From Azospirillum lipoferum 4B (GTDB lineage: Bacteria; Pseudomonadota; Alphaproteobacteria; Azospirillales; Azospirillaceae): a stretch of 64,000 nt of DNA. The DNA is taken from assembly GCF_000283655.1 (NCBI RefSeq), contig NC_016622.1, positions 2,120,501-2,184,500 of the forward strand, in the 5' to 3' direction. This document shows positions 9,537 to 17,864 of this stretch, in pieces. Each line of letters opens with the position of its first letter. The first letter of the stretch is position 1. A program made the position numbers and the translations under genes. Below the pieces are notes generated by a model. The model searched no databases, was not told the DNA's origin, and worked only from the letters and a program-made list of their open reading frames with translations.

Positions 9537-10829
9537 TTACTCGTCGCCGCCGTGGATGCGCTCGATCTCCGCACCGCAGGCCGCCAGCTTCTCCTCCACC
9601 CGCTCATAGCCGCGGTCGAGGTGGTAGACGCGGTTGACCATCGTCTCCCCCTCCGCCGCCAGCCCGGCGAGCACCAGCGACACCGAAGCGCGCAGGTCCG
9701 TCGCCATCACGGGCGCACCGGTCAGCCGCTCCACACCGCGCACCAGGGCCGACGAGCCGTGGACCGTGATCCGCGCGCCCATGCGCGTCAGTTCCGGTGC
9801 GTGCATGAAGCGGTTCTCGAAGATCGTTTCCGTGATCATCGCCGCACCCTTGGCCGTGCACATCAGGGCCATCATCTGGGCCTGAAGGTCGGTGGGGAAG
9901 CCAGGGAACGGCTCGGTCATCACATCGACGCCGTGCAGTTCACCGTTGGCGCGCGAAACGCGGATCCCGTTCTCGATCTCCTCGAAGGCGACGCCGGCCG
10001 GTGCCAGCGCCTTGACCGCCGCTTTGATCAAATCGAGACGGGTGTTCATGATGTCAAGACGGCCGCCGGTGATCGCCGCGGCCATGGCGTAGGTGCCGGT
10101 CTCGATGCGGTCGGCCACCACCATGTGGCGGGCGGCATGCAATCGGTCGACCCCCTCGATCACCAGCCGGTCGCTGCCGATGCCGGTGATCTTCGCCCCC
10201 ATCTTGACCAGGCATTCGGCGAGGTCGGTCACTTCCGGCTCGCGCGCCGCATTGACCAGGATGGTGGTGCCCTTGGCCAGCGTGGCGGCCATCAGCAGGT
10301 TCTCGGTCGCGCCCACCGACACCTTGGGGAAGACGTATTCCGCACCGCGCAGACCGCCGGCCGGGGCCTTGGCGACGATGTAGCCCGCCTCGATCCGGAT
10401 GTCGGCGCCCATCGCCTCCAGACCCTTGATGTGCAGGTCGACCGGGCGCGCGCCGATGGCACAACCGCCGGGCAGCGACACCCTGGCCTCGCCGCAGCGG
10501 GCCAGCAGCGGTCCCAGCACCAGCACGCTGGCGCGCATCTTGCGGACCAGATCGTAGGGAGCGGTGGTGTTGGTGATGTCGCGCGCGGTGAAGTCCACGG
10601 CGCGGCCGGCGCAATCGCCGCCGGCACCGGCCATGTGGATCGCCACGCCGTGCTGCAGCAGCAGATTGCACAGCGTGTTGATGTCCGCCAGGATCGGCAG
10701 GTTGGTCAGCGTCAACGTCTCGTCGGTGAGCAGCGACGCCGTCATCAGCGGCAGGGCGGCGTTCTTGGCGCCACCAACGGTGATGGAGCCGTTCAGCGGG
10801 CGGCCGCCGCGGATGCGGATCTTGTCCAT
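9537..10829 (-). CDS. murA: UDP-N-acetylglucosamine 1-carboxyvinyltransferase
   Basis: MurA transfers enolpyruvate from PEP to UDP-GlcNAc in the first committed step of peptidoglycan synthesis and is the target of fosfomycin. The 430-residue product begins [14 protein letters not shown] and carries GGAKNAALP (about residues 19-27) and the catalytic-Cys loop [15 protein letters not shown] (Cys near residue 120), so it should be fosfomycin-sensitive in principle. It is full length for the family. Dcd lies 54 bases upstream and DUF2948 downstream on the same strand. Confidence 0.97.
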   Translation of the reverse strand: MDKIRIRGGRPLNGSITVGGAKNAALPLMTASLLTDETLTLTNLPILADINTLCNLLLQHGVAIHMAGAGGDCAGRAVDFTARDITNTTAPYDLVRKMRASVLVLGPLLARCGEARVSLPGGCAIGARPVDLHIKGLEAMGADIRIEAGYIVAKAPAGGLRGAEYVFPKVSVGATENLLMAATLAKGTTILVNAAREPEVTDLAECLVKMGAKITGIGSDRLVIEGVDRLHAARHMVVADRIETGTYAMAAAITGGRLDIMNTRLDLIKAAVKALAPAGVAFEEIENGIRVSRANGELHGVDVMTEPFPGFPTDLQAQMMALMCTAKGAAMITETIFENRFMHAPELTRMGARITVHGSSALVRGVERLTGAPVMATDLRASVSLVLAGLAAEGETMVNRVYHLDRGYERVEEKLAACGAEIERIHGGDE

Positions 10830-10883
10830 GGACCTGTTTCTTTCGCGGATACGCCTTCGGAAAAGGCGTCGGATTAGGAGCGC

Positions 10884-11438
10884 TCAGAGCCGGGGCAGCG
10901 TGACGCCCTTCTGCCCCATGTATTTGCCGGACTTGTCGGCGTAGGACACCTCGCACACGCTGTCGCCCTTCAGGAACAGGAACTGGCACAGCCCCTCGTT
11001 CGCATAGACCTTGGCGGGCAGCGGGGTGGTGTTGGAGATTTCCAGCGTGACGTGGCCTTCCCACTCCGGCTCCAGCGGGGTGACGTTCACGATCAGGCCG
11101 CAGCGGGCATAGGTGCTCTTGCCCAGGCAGATGACCAGGACGTCGCGCGGGATGCGGAAATACTCAACCGTGCGGGCCAGCGCGAAGCTGTTCGGCGGGA
11201 TGATGCAGACGTCGGTCTTGCGGTCGACGAAGCTCGAATCGTCGAAGCGCTTCGGGTCGACGATGGCGTTGTCGACGTTGGTGAAGATCTTGAACTCATC
11301 GGCGACCCGGGCGTCGTAGCCGTAGGACGACACGCCGTAGGAGATCACGCCTTCGCGCTTCTGGGTCTCGACGAAGGGCTCGATCATGCCCTTGGTCTCG
11401 GCCATCTCGCGGATCCAGCTGTCCGGCATGATGCCCAT
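10884..11438 (-). CDS. dcd: dCTP deaminase
   Basis: Dcd deaminates dCTP to dUTP, feeding dTMP synthesis. The 184-residue product contains the trimer-forming and active-site motifs [28 protein letters not shown] and the catalytic Glu within that block. The start at 11438 ([10 protein letters not shown]) has AAGGAG ten bases upstream; the frame runs open to 11519 but that part is not conserved. It is upstream of murA on the same strand, the two being separated by about 54 bases. Confidence 0.95.
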   Translation of the reverse strand: MGIMPDSWIREMAETKGMIEPFVETQKREGVISYGVSSYGYDARVADEFKIFTNVDNAIVDPKRFDDSSFVDRKTDVCIIPPNSFALARTVEYFRIPRDVLVICLGKSTYARCGLIVNVTPLEPEWEGHVTLEISNTTPLPAKVYANEGLCQFLFLKGDSVCEVSYADKSGKYMGQKGVTLPRL

Positions 11439-11602
11439 CGCGGGGGTACTCCTTGGCGTATATATTGGATGAAGGGGTCGTGAAGGCTGGTTTGTAGCCG
11501 AGCACGCGGCGGGGCTCAAGAAAAGCTAGGCCGCTTGGCGCGCATGGACGGTTCTTTATCACGGCGCTGGTCTTGCGCGCGGCGGAGGCTAAGCTCTCCA
11601 CC

Positions 11603-12034
11603 ATGATCCAGACCTTCACCCTGTCCGTGACGGACACTCCCGCCCCGGCCGATCTGGCCGGAGTCTTCGACGGCCTGCGCGCCTACAACGAGGCGTCGCT
11701 CGGCCGCGCCTATGACCGCCGCGACCTGGTGGTGGTCGCCCGCGACGCGGACGGCACGCTGAAGGGCGGGCTGGTCGGCTACACCAACTGGGAATGGCTG
11801 TATGTCGACCTGCTGTGGGTGGACGAATCGACCCGCGGCAGCGGTCTCGGCGGTCAGTTGATGGCTGCGGCGGAGACGGAGGCGAAGGCGCGCGGCTGCC
11901 GCTGGTCGCGGCTCTACACCTACGACTTCCAGGCGCCGGGCTTCTATCCGAAGCAGGGTTATCGGGTGTGGGCGGAGATGGAGGGCTATCCGCCGGGGCA
12001 CAGGCAGATCTGGTTCAGGAAGGATTTGGCTTAG
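11603..12034 (+). CDS. GNAT family N-acetyltransferase
   Basis: A 143-residue GNAT protein. The acetyl-CoA binding motif A is visible as LLWVDESTRGSGLGGQLM, followed by AAAETEAKARGCRWSRLYTYDFQAPGFY, an arrangement typical of small single-domain GNATs where the Y of FY acts as general acid. The substrate is unknown. The first frame codon is a TTG at 11573; the ATG at 11603 fits the fold better. It is divergent from dcd and convergent with the small gene at 12133. Confidence 0.85.
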   Translation: MIQTFTLSVTDTPAPADLAGVFDGLRAYNEASLGRAYDRRDLVVVARDADGTLKGGLVGYTNWEWLYVDLLWVDESTRGSGLGGQLMAAAETEAKARGCRWSRLYTYDFQAPGFYPKQGYRVWAEMEGYPPGHRQIWFRKDLA

Positions 12035-12058
12035 GGGCGTGCGGATTGTGGAGGGTTA

Positions 12059-12118
12059 TACCCCCACCTAACCCTCCCCCGCTGGGCGGGGGAGGGTTAG
12101 GGAGGGGGCACCGACGCC
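12059..12118. repeat. GC-rich palindromic intergenic repeat (copy 3, minimal form)
   Basis: The shortest and cleanest member of the repeat family: 12067-12101 is a perfect 16-base-pair stem (CCTAACCCTCCCCCGC with its complement) around a three-base loop. It lies between convergent genes ending at 12034 and 12133 and could terminate both. Confidence 0.75.
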
Positions 12119-12132
12119 CCACATTTCCCACC

Positions 12133-12279
12133 TCACTCCCCCCGCTGCCGCGCCTGTTCCTTGCGCTTGCGCAGGTTCTCGCGCAGGCGGGCGGCGAGGC
12201 GTTCGTCGCGGGCCGACGCCGCCGGCTTCGGCTTCACCGGAGCCGGCGGTTCCTTCATCGTCTCGGCGCTGTCGTCCAT
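12133..12279 (-). CDS. Small basic hypothetical protein
   Basis: A 48-codon frame starting MDDSAETMKEPPAP and ending in a strongly charged helix (DERLAARLRENLRKRKEQARQRGE). A GGAG lies about ten bases before the ATG at 12279. Small proteins with this Lys/Arg-rich C-terminal helix are common beside conserved alphaproteobacterial genes, but no function is known. The antisense to this region is repeat and noise. It is downstream of the hypothetical gene at 12315 on the same strand, 36 bases apart, so probably co-transcribed. Confidence 0.6.
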   Translation of the reverse strand: MDDSAETMKEPPAPVKPKPAASARDERLAARLRENLRKRKEQARQRGE

Positions 12280-12314
12280 CGGAGAGGCTCCGCAGCAGGC
12301 CTCAGGGATCGGCC

Positions 12315-12665
12315 TCAGTGATTGGACTGGTGCAGGATCTGGTCGCGCAGGCCGGTGTCGTACCCGACGCCGGTGGCGGTCAGGATCGCGGCGGCGGGGG
12401 TGCGCTTCACGATGCCCTTGCGCTCCAGAATGGTCCAGACGGCGTCGTTCTGCAGGCCGGTGGCGTCCTTGGCGGCGACGACGGAATGGCCGAGATGGAA
12501 GTGGTTGCCGTGGGCATGCGGCAGGGCGGTGATCTGGAAGCCACCCTCCTCGTCCTCGGCCGGCTTGTTCTCCAGACGGGCGAGTTCCTGCAGCAGGGTC
12601 AGGGTGCGCAGCTGCAGCGGGTTCAGGTTCAGCGGATTCTTCTTCGGGGGCATCGATGGTTCCAT
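12315..12665 (-). CDS. Conserved hypothetical protein (116 aa)
   Basis: A soluble protein of 112-116 residues, with starts possible at 12665 or 12653 (MPPKKNPLNLNPLQ). The N-terminal part looks like a short helix (LQLRTLTLLQELARLE), the middle contains a His-rich PHAHGNHFHLGHSVVAAKDATGL segment that could bind metal, and the end reads GIVKRTPAAAILTATGVGYDTGLRDQILHQSNH. The function is not recognised. It is divergent from the polysaccharide locus beginning at 12822. Confidence 0.65.
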   Translation of the reverse strand: MEPSMPPKKNPLNLNPLQLRTLTLLQELARLENKPAEDEEGGFQITALPHAHGNHFHLGHSVVAAKDATGLQNDAVWTILERKGIVKRTPAAAILTATGVGYDTGLRDQILHQSNH

Positions 12666-12821
12666 CGGTCCTGATGTGTCGCGGTCGCGCAGTAGACCGG
12701 CAGGGCGGAGCGGCTGTCAAGCATGCGAACCGGTCACCGGACACAGACGGATGCAGGCTGGCGCCCCGGTCGCCGCTGGGGCATAAGTCCGTCGGACCAT
12801 CGTCATAAGGACCTTGAGACC

Positions 12822-13805
12822 ATGACCATCCTCGTCACCGGTGCCGCCGGCTTCATCGGATCGCATGTCGCGGCGGCTCTGCTGGACCGCGGGGAAAGCG
12901 TGCTCGGCCTCGACAACCTGAACGACTATTATGCGGTGGCGCTCAAGGAGGCGCGGCTGGCCCGGCTGACCGGCCGCCCCGGCTTCCGCTTCGTCAAGGC
13001 GGACATTTCCGACCGTTCGACGGTCGAGGGTCTGTGGCCGCAGCTCAAAGATGTGACCGGCGTGGTCCATCTGGCGGCGCAGCCGGGCGTCCGCTACTCC
13101 ATCGAGAATCCCTACGCCTATGTCGACGCCAACGTCACCGGTCAGGTGACCTTGCTGGAGGCGGCACGGCGCATGCCCGGCTTGCGGCATTTCGTCTATG
13201 CCTCGACCTCGTCCGTCTATGGCGCCAACCGCAAGATGCCGTTCTCGGTGGAGGACCGGGTGGACAGCCCGGTATCGGTCTATGCCGCGACCAAGAAGGC
13301 GGCGGAGATGCTGGCCTTCACTTACAGCCATCTCTACCGGATGCCGATGACCGGCCTGCGCTTCTTCACGGTCTATGGCCCGTGGAGCCGCCCGGACATG
13401 GCGACCTGGCTGTTCGCCGACGCCATCACCGCCGGCCGGCCGATCCGCGTCTTCAACGGCGGCAAGATGAAGCGCGACTTCACCTTTATCGACGACATCG
13501 TCGCCGGCGTGCTGGCCGCCCTCGACCGCCCCGCACCGGTCGATGCGGAGACCGGCGCCCCGCACCGCGTCTTCAACCTCGGCAACAACCGGTGCGAGGA
13601 GCTGATGCGCTTCATCGGCGTGCTGGAACAGGCATTCGGCCGCGAGGCGGTGAAGGTGATGGAACCGATGCAGGCAGGCGACGTGCAGGAAACCGCCGCC
13701 GACATCGAACTGAGCCGCCAAGTGCTGGGCTTCGAGCCGAAGACCCCGATCGAGATCGGCCTGCCCCGCTTCGTGGAGTGGTACAAGGGCTATCATAAGC
13801 TCTGA
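12822..13805 (+). CDS. NAD-dependent epimerase, UDP-glucuronate 4-epimerase-like
   Basis: A 327-residue extended SDR. It shows the dinucleotide-binding GAAGFIG motif (residues 8-14), the LDNLNDYY segment typical of UDP-glucuronate 4-epimerases, the catalytic STSSVYG serine and the YAATKKA Tyr-Lys pair. It would convert UDP-GlcA to UDP-GalA for LPS or capsule. The start at 12822 has AAGGA ten bases upstream; the frame extends to 12723 without support. It is the first gene of the polysaccharide locus that continues to 19799. Confidence 0.88.
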   Translation: MTILVTGAAGFIGSHVAAALLDRGESVLGLDNLNDYYAVALKEARLARLTGRPGFRFVKADISDRSTVEGLWPQLKDVTGVVHLAAQPGVRYSIENPYAYVDANVTGQVTLLEAARRMPGLRHFVYASTSSVYGANRKMPFSVEDRVDSPVSVYAATKKAAEMLAFTYSHLYRMPMTGLRFFTVYGPWSRPDMATWLFADAITAGRPIRVFNGGKMKRDFTFIDDIVAGVLAALDRPAPVDAETGAPHRVFNLGNNRCEELMRFIGVLEQAFGREAVKVMEPMQAGDVQETAADIELSRQVLGFEPKTPIEIGLPRFVEWYKGYHKL

Positions 13806-13841
13806 CCGTCTTTCCCCTACCCCTCCACCACCCGAGCCATC

Positions 13842-14846
13842 ATGACCTCCACCGCCTATTCGTCCGCGCTGATCGGCGTCTTCCTGCTGTGTCTGGCCGC
13901 CGGCTGGTATCTGTCCACCCGCGTGCTGCGCTATCTCCTCGCCAGCAGCATCATGGACATCCCGAACGAGCGGTCGAGCCATCAGGCCCCAACCCCGCGC
14001 GGCGGCGGCTGGGCGGTGATGCTGACGGTGGTGCCGGTCTTCGCCATCGCCGGGATCGCCTTCGGCCGGCCGCTGGAAACGGGGGCGATGCTGCTGGGAA
14101 CGCTGGCGCTGATAGGGGTGTCGTGGATGGACGACCGGCGGGAATTGTCGCCGCTGCTGCGGCTGGCGGTGCAGGCACTGGCGGTGGCCTTCGGGTTGCT
14201 GGCGCTGCCGTCCGACCAGCTGGTGTGGCAGGGCTGGCTGCCCTGGGGGCTCGACCGGGCGGCGACCGCCTTCCTGTGGCTGTGGTTCGTCAACCTCTAC
14301 AATTTCATGGACGGGATCGACGGGCTGGCCGGCAGCGAGACCATCCTGATCGGCGGCGGCGTCGCGCTGGTGTCGCTGGCGATGGGAGAATTCGGTCTGA
14401 CCGGAGTCGCCGGGGCGGCGCTGGCCGGGGCGGCGGCGGGGTTCCTGACCCACAACTGGCGGCCGGCGCGCATGTTCATGGGCGATGTCGGCAGCATTCC
14501 GCTCGGCCATATCCTGGCCTTCCTGCTGGCCTCGCTGGCGGCGCGCGGCGATTGGGCGGCGGCGCTGATCCTGCCCGCCTATTACCTGACCGACGCCACC
14601 ATCACGCTGCTGCGCCGGTTGCTGCGCGGCGAGAAGATCTGGCAGGCCCACCGCGAACATTTCTATCAGAAGGCCGCCAAGGGCGTCGGCCGGCATGACC
14701 GGGTGGTGCTGACCATCATCGGCTACAGCCTCGTCCTCGTCGTCGCGGCGCTGGCCGCCGGAATTTTCGGCGCCTGGACGCTCGTGCCCGGTGCCGTGAC
14801 CGTCGCGCTGCTGCTGGCGACGCTGACGCGCATGTCGAAGGCCTGA
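13842..14846 (+). CDS. WecA/WbpL-type polyprenyl-phosphate sugar-1-phosphate transferase
   Basis: A 334-residue polytopic inner-membrane protein with about ten hydrophobic segments, of the MraY/WecA family, which initiates lipid-linked polysaccharide synthesis by moving a sugar-1-phosphate from a UDP-sugar to undecaprenyl phosphate. The family motifs are visible: MDDRR (about residue 95), NLYNFMDGIDGLAG (about 150-163) and MFMGDVGS (about 210-217), and a C-terminal HREHFYQ loop. With the WbpV-like and WbpM-like genes in the same locus, the donor may be UDP-N-acetyl-quinovosamine (inference by analogy with wbpL/wreU). It is five bases ahead of the next glycosyltransferase gene. Confidence 0.9.
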   Translation: MTSTAYSSALIGVFLLCLAAGWYLSTRVLRYLLASSIMDIPNERSSHQAPTPRGGGWAVMLTVVPVFAIAGIAFGRPLETGAMLLGTLALIGVSWMDDRRELSPLLRLAVQALAVAFGLLALPSDQLVWQGWLPWGLDRAATAFLWLWFVNLYNFMDGIDGLAGSETILIGGGVALVSLAMGEFGLTGVAGAALAGAAAGFLTHNWRPARMFMGDVGSIPLGHILAFLLASLAARGDWAAALILPAYYLTDATITLLRRLLRGEKIWQAHREHFYQKAAKGVGRHDRVVLTIIGYSLVLVVAALAAGIFGAWTLVPGAVTVALLLATLTRMSKA

Positions 14847-14851
14847 TCCTC

Positions 14852-15691
14852 ATGACCTCCGCTTTCCTCGACCTGTCGGTCGTCCTCTACCACCCCGATC
14901 CGGACCTGCTGGTCCGCTCCCTCGACACCATCGGTGCCGCCGCCGACCGGCTGGCCGAGGGGGCCGGGGTGCAGACCCGGCTGTGGATCGTCGACAATGG
15001 CGCACCGGAGGGCAGCGACCCAAGCTCCAACCCGTTCCGGGCGCTGCTGGACCGCTATGCGGAAGCCGGCCGGCCGCCGGTGACGCTGATCGCCGGGCAC
15101 GGCAATGTCGGCTATGGCGCCGGGCACAATCTGGCGATCCGTCAGGGCGACGCGCCCTATCACCTGATCCTGAACTACGACATCCTGCTGGAGCCCGACG
15201 CTCTGCTGGCCGGCTGGCGCTATATGGAGGCGCACCCGCGCACCGTGCTGCTGACGCCCAAGGTGTTCGGCCCGTCGGGGGAGCAGGAGTTCCTGTGCAA
15301 GCGCCGGCCGACCGTGCTGGATCTGGGCCTGCGCGCCTTCGCCCCCGCATCGGTCAAGCGGATGTTCGCCCGGCGGCTCGACCGCTACGAGATGCGCGAC
15401 GTCACCCGCGACTCGGTCGTCACCGGACTGGAGCAGGTCAGCGGCGCCTTCATGCTGTTCCGGCGCGAAGCGCTGAACCGGCTGGGCGGCTTCGACGACG
15501 GTTATTTCCTGTATTTCGAGGATTTCGACCTGTCGCGCCGGGCGATGGCGCTGGGCGAGATCGCCTATGTGCCGGATGTGCGCATGGTGCATTTCGGCGG
15601 CAAGGCAGCGCGCAAGGGCAGCGCGCATATCAGGATGTTCGCCCGTTCCGCCCTACGCTTTTTCAACACCCACGGATGGCGGCTGGTCTGA
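14852..15691 (+). CDS. Glycosyltransferase family 2 (rhamnosyltransferase-like)
   Basis: A 279-residue GT-A fold glycosyltransferase. It has the nucleotide-binding IVDNGAPEG segment, GHGNVGYGAGHNLAI, the metal-binding DXD-like NYDILLEPD, and the acceptor-side GGFDDGYFLYFEDFDLSRR motif, as in WbbL-type rhamnosyltransferases. It likely adds a residue to the lipid-linked O-antigen. It begins five bases after the WecA-like gene, so they are co-transcribed. Its 3' end overlaps the oppositely oriented glycosyltransferase at 15653 by 39 bases. Confidence 0.87.
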   Translation: MTSAFLDLSVVLYHPDPDLLVRSLDTIGAAADRLAEGAGVQTRLWIVDNGAPEGSDPSSNPFRALLDRYAEAGRPPVTLIAGHGNVGYGAGHNLAIRQGDAPYHLILNYDILLEPDALLAGWRYMEAHPRTVLLTPKVFGPSGEQEFLCKRRPTVLDLGLRAFAPASVKRMFARRLDRYEMRDVTRDSVVTGLEQVSGAFMLFRREALNRLGGFDDGYFLYFEDFDLSRRAMALGEIAYVPDVRMVHFGGKAARKGSAHIRMFARSALRFFNTHGWRLV

Positions 15692-16702
15692 GCTGTGCGG
15701 TTTCCGCAGCCCCGGCCGGCCGCGGGTCTTCAGCAGCAGCGGGTTCCAGGCGATCATGCGGGCGACCTGCCCCAGAGTGGCCTTGCGGTCGCGCTGGATG
15801 GCGCGGCGCTTGGCGATCATGCGCGGCAGCCCGCGCAACGCATCGCGGATGCCGCGGCCGATGGCGCCGGTGCGCCCGCTGCCCAGGCTGCGCACCACCA
15901 GATAGACCACCAGCAGCGCATGGCCCACGAAGGCCAGCGGCAGCAGCGGCAACGGCATGTTCTTCACCATCGTCCACACCAGATTGCGGACGCCGTGATA
16001 CTGGGCGAAGGTGCCGTACTGCTTGGACACGCCGCTGCTGACATGCTCCACCACCGCGTCGCCGACCTGCACCGCCGGGCCGCCGTTGAGCCGGATGCGG
16101 AAGCCGAGGTCGACATCCTCGCAATAGCAGAAGAAATCCTCGTCGAAGCCGCCGACGGCCTCGAAATAGTCGCGCCGGTACATAGCCGCGGCGGCACAGG
16201 GCGAAAAGACCGATCCGCTGTAATAGGGCGGCTTCAGCATGCGGCGGTAATTGACCCGCCAGGCGAAGCCGAAGATGGAATACTGGTCGCCCTCGCCGTC
16301 GATCATGCGGGGATCGTGCGAGAAGAGCTGGGTCGAGCCGAACATCGCCACGTCGGGCTGCGCCTGGGCGGCGGCCTGCAACCGCTCCATCCAGTCGCGC
16401 CGCGGAAAGGCGTCGGGGTTCAGCGTGACGATCCAGGGAACGGTGGCACCGGCCGCGCCGATGTTGTTGGCCTTGGCGAAGCCGACATTCGTGTCCGACC
16501 GGATCATGCGGAATCGCGGATCGGCAGGCAGAGCGATGCCGTCGACGTCCTTGGAGGCATTGTCGACGATCACCACTTCGAAAGCGGGATCGGTCTGGTC
16601 GAGCAGACAGCCAATGACGCGGTTGACGAAGTCGGCGCAATTAAAGCTGACGATGATGATTCGGCTGTGCCGATCATTCGCATCGTCCACGAAATGTGAC
16701 AT
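15653..16702 (-). CDS. Glycosyltransferase family 2, convergent
   Basis: A 349-residue GT2 enzyme with IVDNASKD (nucleotide binding), RSDTNVGFAKANNIGA, a TLNPDAFP metal site and GGFDEDFFCYCEDVDLGFR. A hydrophobic stretch (LPLLPLAFVGHALLVVYLVV, about residues 240-260) suggests membrane association. It is the only minus-strand gene in the polysaccharide locus and overlaps the 3' end of the preceding plus-strand glycosyltransferase by 39 bases. The start at 16702 is the first ATG of a clean N-terminus (MSHFVDDANDRH). Confidence 0.87.
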   Translation of the reverse strand: MSHFVDDANDRHSRIIIVSFNCADFVNRVIGCLLDQTDPAFEVVIVDNASKDVDGIALPADPRFRMIRSDTNVGFAKANNIGAAGATVPWIVTLNPDAFPRRDWMERLQAAAQAQPDVAMFGSTQLFSHDPRMIDGEGDQYSIFGFAWRVNYRRMLKPPYYSGSVFSPCAAAAMYRRDYFEAVGGFDEDFFCYCEDVDLGFRIRLNGGPAVQVGDAVVEHVSSGVSKQYGTFAQYHGVRNLVWTMVKNMPLPLLPLAFVGHALLVVYLVVRSLGSGRTGAIGRGIRDALRGLPRMIAKRRAIQRDRKATLGQVARMIAWNPLLLKTRGRPGLRKPHSSDQPPSVGVEKA

Positions 16703-16874
16703 GTCTTGGTAGCGTCCTTATTCACGCGTCCCTGTCCAGCTTATAACCATTCCCTTCATCGACCGAAAGTCGGAAAAGGGGCTTCGGACTTTGCGCCGTG
16801 GCGCACCCTGGCCAAACCGGATAATAAATCGTCGCTCAGTCCACCATACGAACCAAGTCCGGACCATCCCGCAC

Positions 16875-17819
16875 ATGCGCGTTCTCCTGACCGGCGCCAC
16901 CGGCTTCGTCGGCCGCCACACCGTCCCGCTGCTGGCCGCCCACGAACACCGGGTGCGCGCGGCCCTGCGCACCGCCTCCGAAGGGCCGTGGGAGCCGGCC
17001 GTCGTCGGCGACATCGGCCCCGACACCGACTGGACGGCCGCGCTCACCGGCGTGGATGCCGTGATCCACATGGCGGCCCGCGTCCATGTGATGCGCGACA
17101 CCGCCGCCGACCCGCTGGCGGAGTTCCGCCGTGTCAACACCGCCGGCACCATCCGTTTGGCGGAGCAGGCCGCCGCCGCCGGGGTGAAGCGCTTCGTCTT
17201 CCTCAGCAGCATCAAGGCGATGGTGGACGAAAGCCGCCCCGCACCGCTGGACGAGGCGACCCCGCCCAACCCGACCAGCCCCTACGGCATCTCGAAGCTG
17301 GAGGCGGAACGGGCGCTGGCGGCGATCTCCGCCCGCACCGGCATGGAGGTGGTGGTGATCCGTCCGCCGCTGGTCTATGGCCCGGGTGCCGCCGGCAACA
17401 TGCGGGCGCTGGTGAAGCTGGTGGCGACCGGCCTGCCCTTGCCCCTGGGCGGCATCCGCAACCGGCGCAGCCTGATCTATGTCGGCAATCTCGCCGACGC
17501 GGTGGTGACGGTGCTGGAGCATCCCGACGCCGCCGGCCGGACCTTCCTGGTCCAGGACGGCGAGCCGCTGTCGACCGCCGATCTGGTGCGCGCCATTGCC
17601 GCAGCGCTCGACCGGCCGGCCCGGCTGATCCCGGTGCCGCAGGGGCTGATGGCGCTGGGCGCAGCGCTGACCGGGACGCGGGCGGTGTTCGACCGTCTGG
17701 CCGGCACGCTGACGGTGGATGACGGCCCCATCCGCAACAGGCTTGGCTGGCGCCCGCCGCATGACCTTGCGACCGGGTTGCGCGCCACCGCGGAATGGTT
17801 CAAAGCTTCCCGCGGCTGA
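16875..17819 (+). CDS. SDR family epimerase/reductase (WbpV/WreQ-like)
   Basis: A 314-residue extended SDR with GATGFVG at residues 7-13, catalytic LSSIKAM serine region and YGISKLEAE Tyr-Lys pair. The HMAARVHVMRD and YGPGAAGNMRALVKLVATGLPLPLG segments are those of the WbpV/WreQ group, which reduces the 4-keto intermediate made by a WbpM-type dehydratase to UDP-N-acetyl-quinovosamine; plain UDP-glucose or UDP-GlcNAc 4-epimerase activity is the alternative. The longest frame starts at 16791; the ATG at 16875 gives the normal SDR N-terminus. It is followed by the WbpM-like gene after 45 bases. Confidence 0.83.
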   Translation: MRVLLTGATGFVGRHTVPLLAAHEHRVRAALRTASEGPWEPAVVGDIGPDTDWTAALTGVDAVIHMAARVHVMRDTAADPLAEFRRVNTAGTIRLAEQAAAAGVKRFVFLSSIKAMVDESRPAPLDEATPPNPTSPYGISKLEAERALAAISARTGMEVVVIRPPLVYGPGAAGNMRALVKLVATGLPLPLGGIRNRRSLIYVGNLADAVVTVLEHPDAAGRTFLVQDGEPLSTADLVRAIAAALDRPARLIPVPQGLMALGAALTGTRAVFDRLAGTLTVDDGPIRNRLGWRPPHDLATGLRATAEWFKASRG

Positions 17820-17864
17820 TCGCGACGTCGAAACAAGCCGAACGAATGAACAAGGTTTAGCGGC

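Noticed and set aside
9285-10877. A 530-codon plus-strand open frame across murA
   Set aside because: Antisense to MurA, which has its catalytic motif and full length; the frame has no family signature.
12717-14696. A 659-codon open frame on the minus strand across the epimerase and WecA-like genes
   Set aside because: Antisense shadow; low-complexity Gln/His/Gly/Arg composition.
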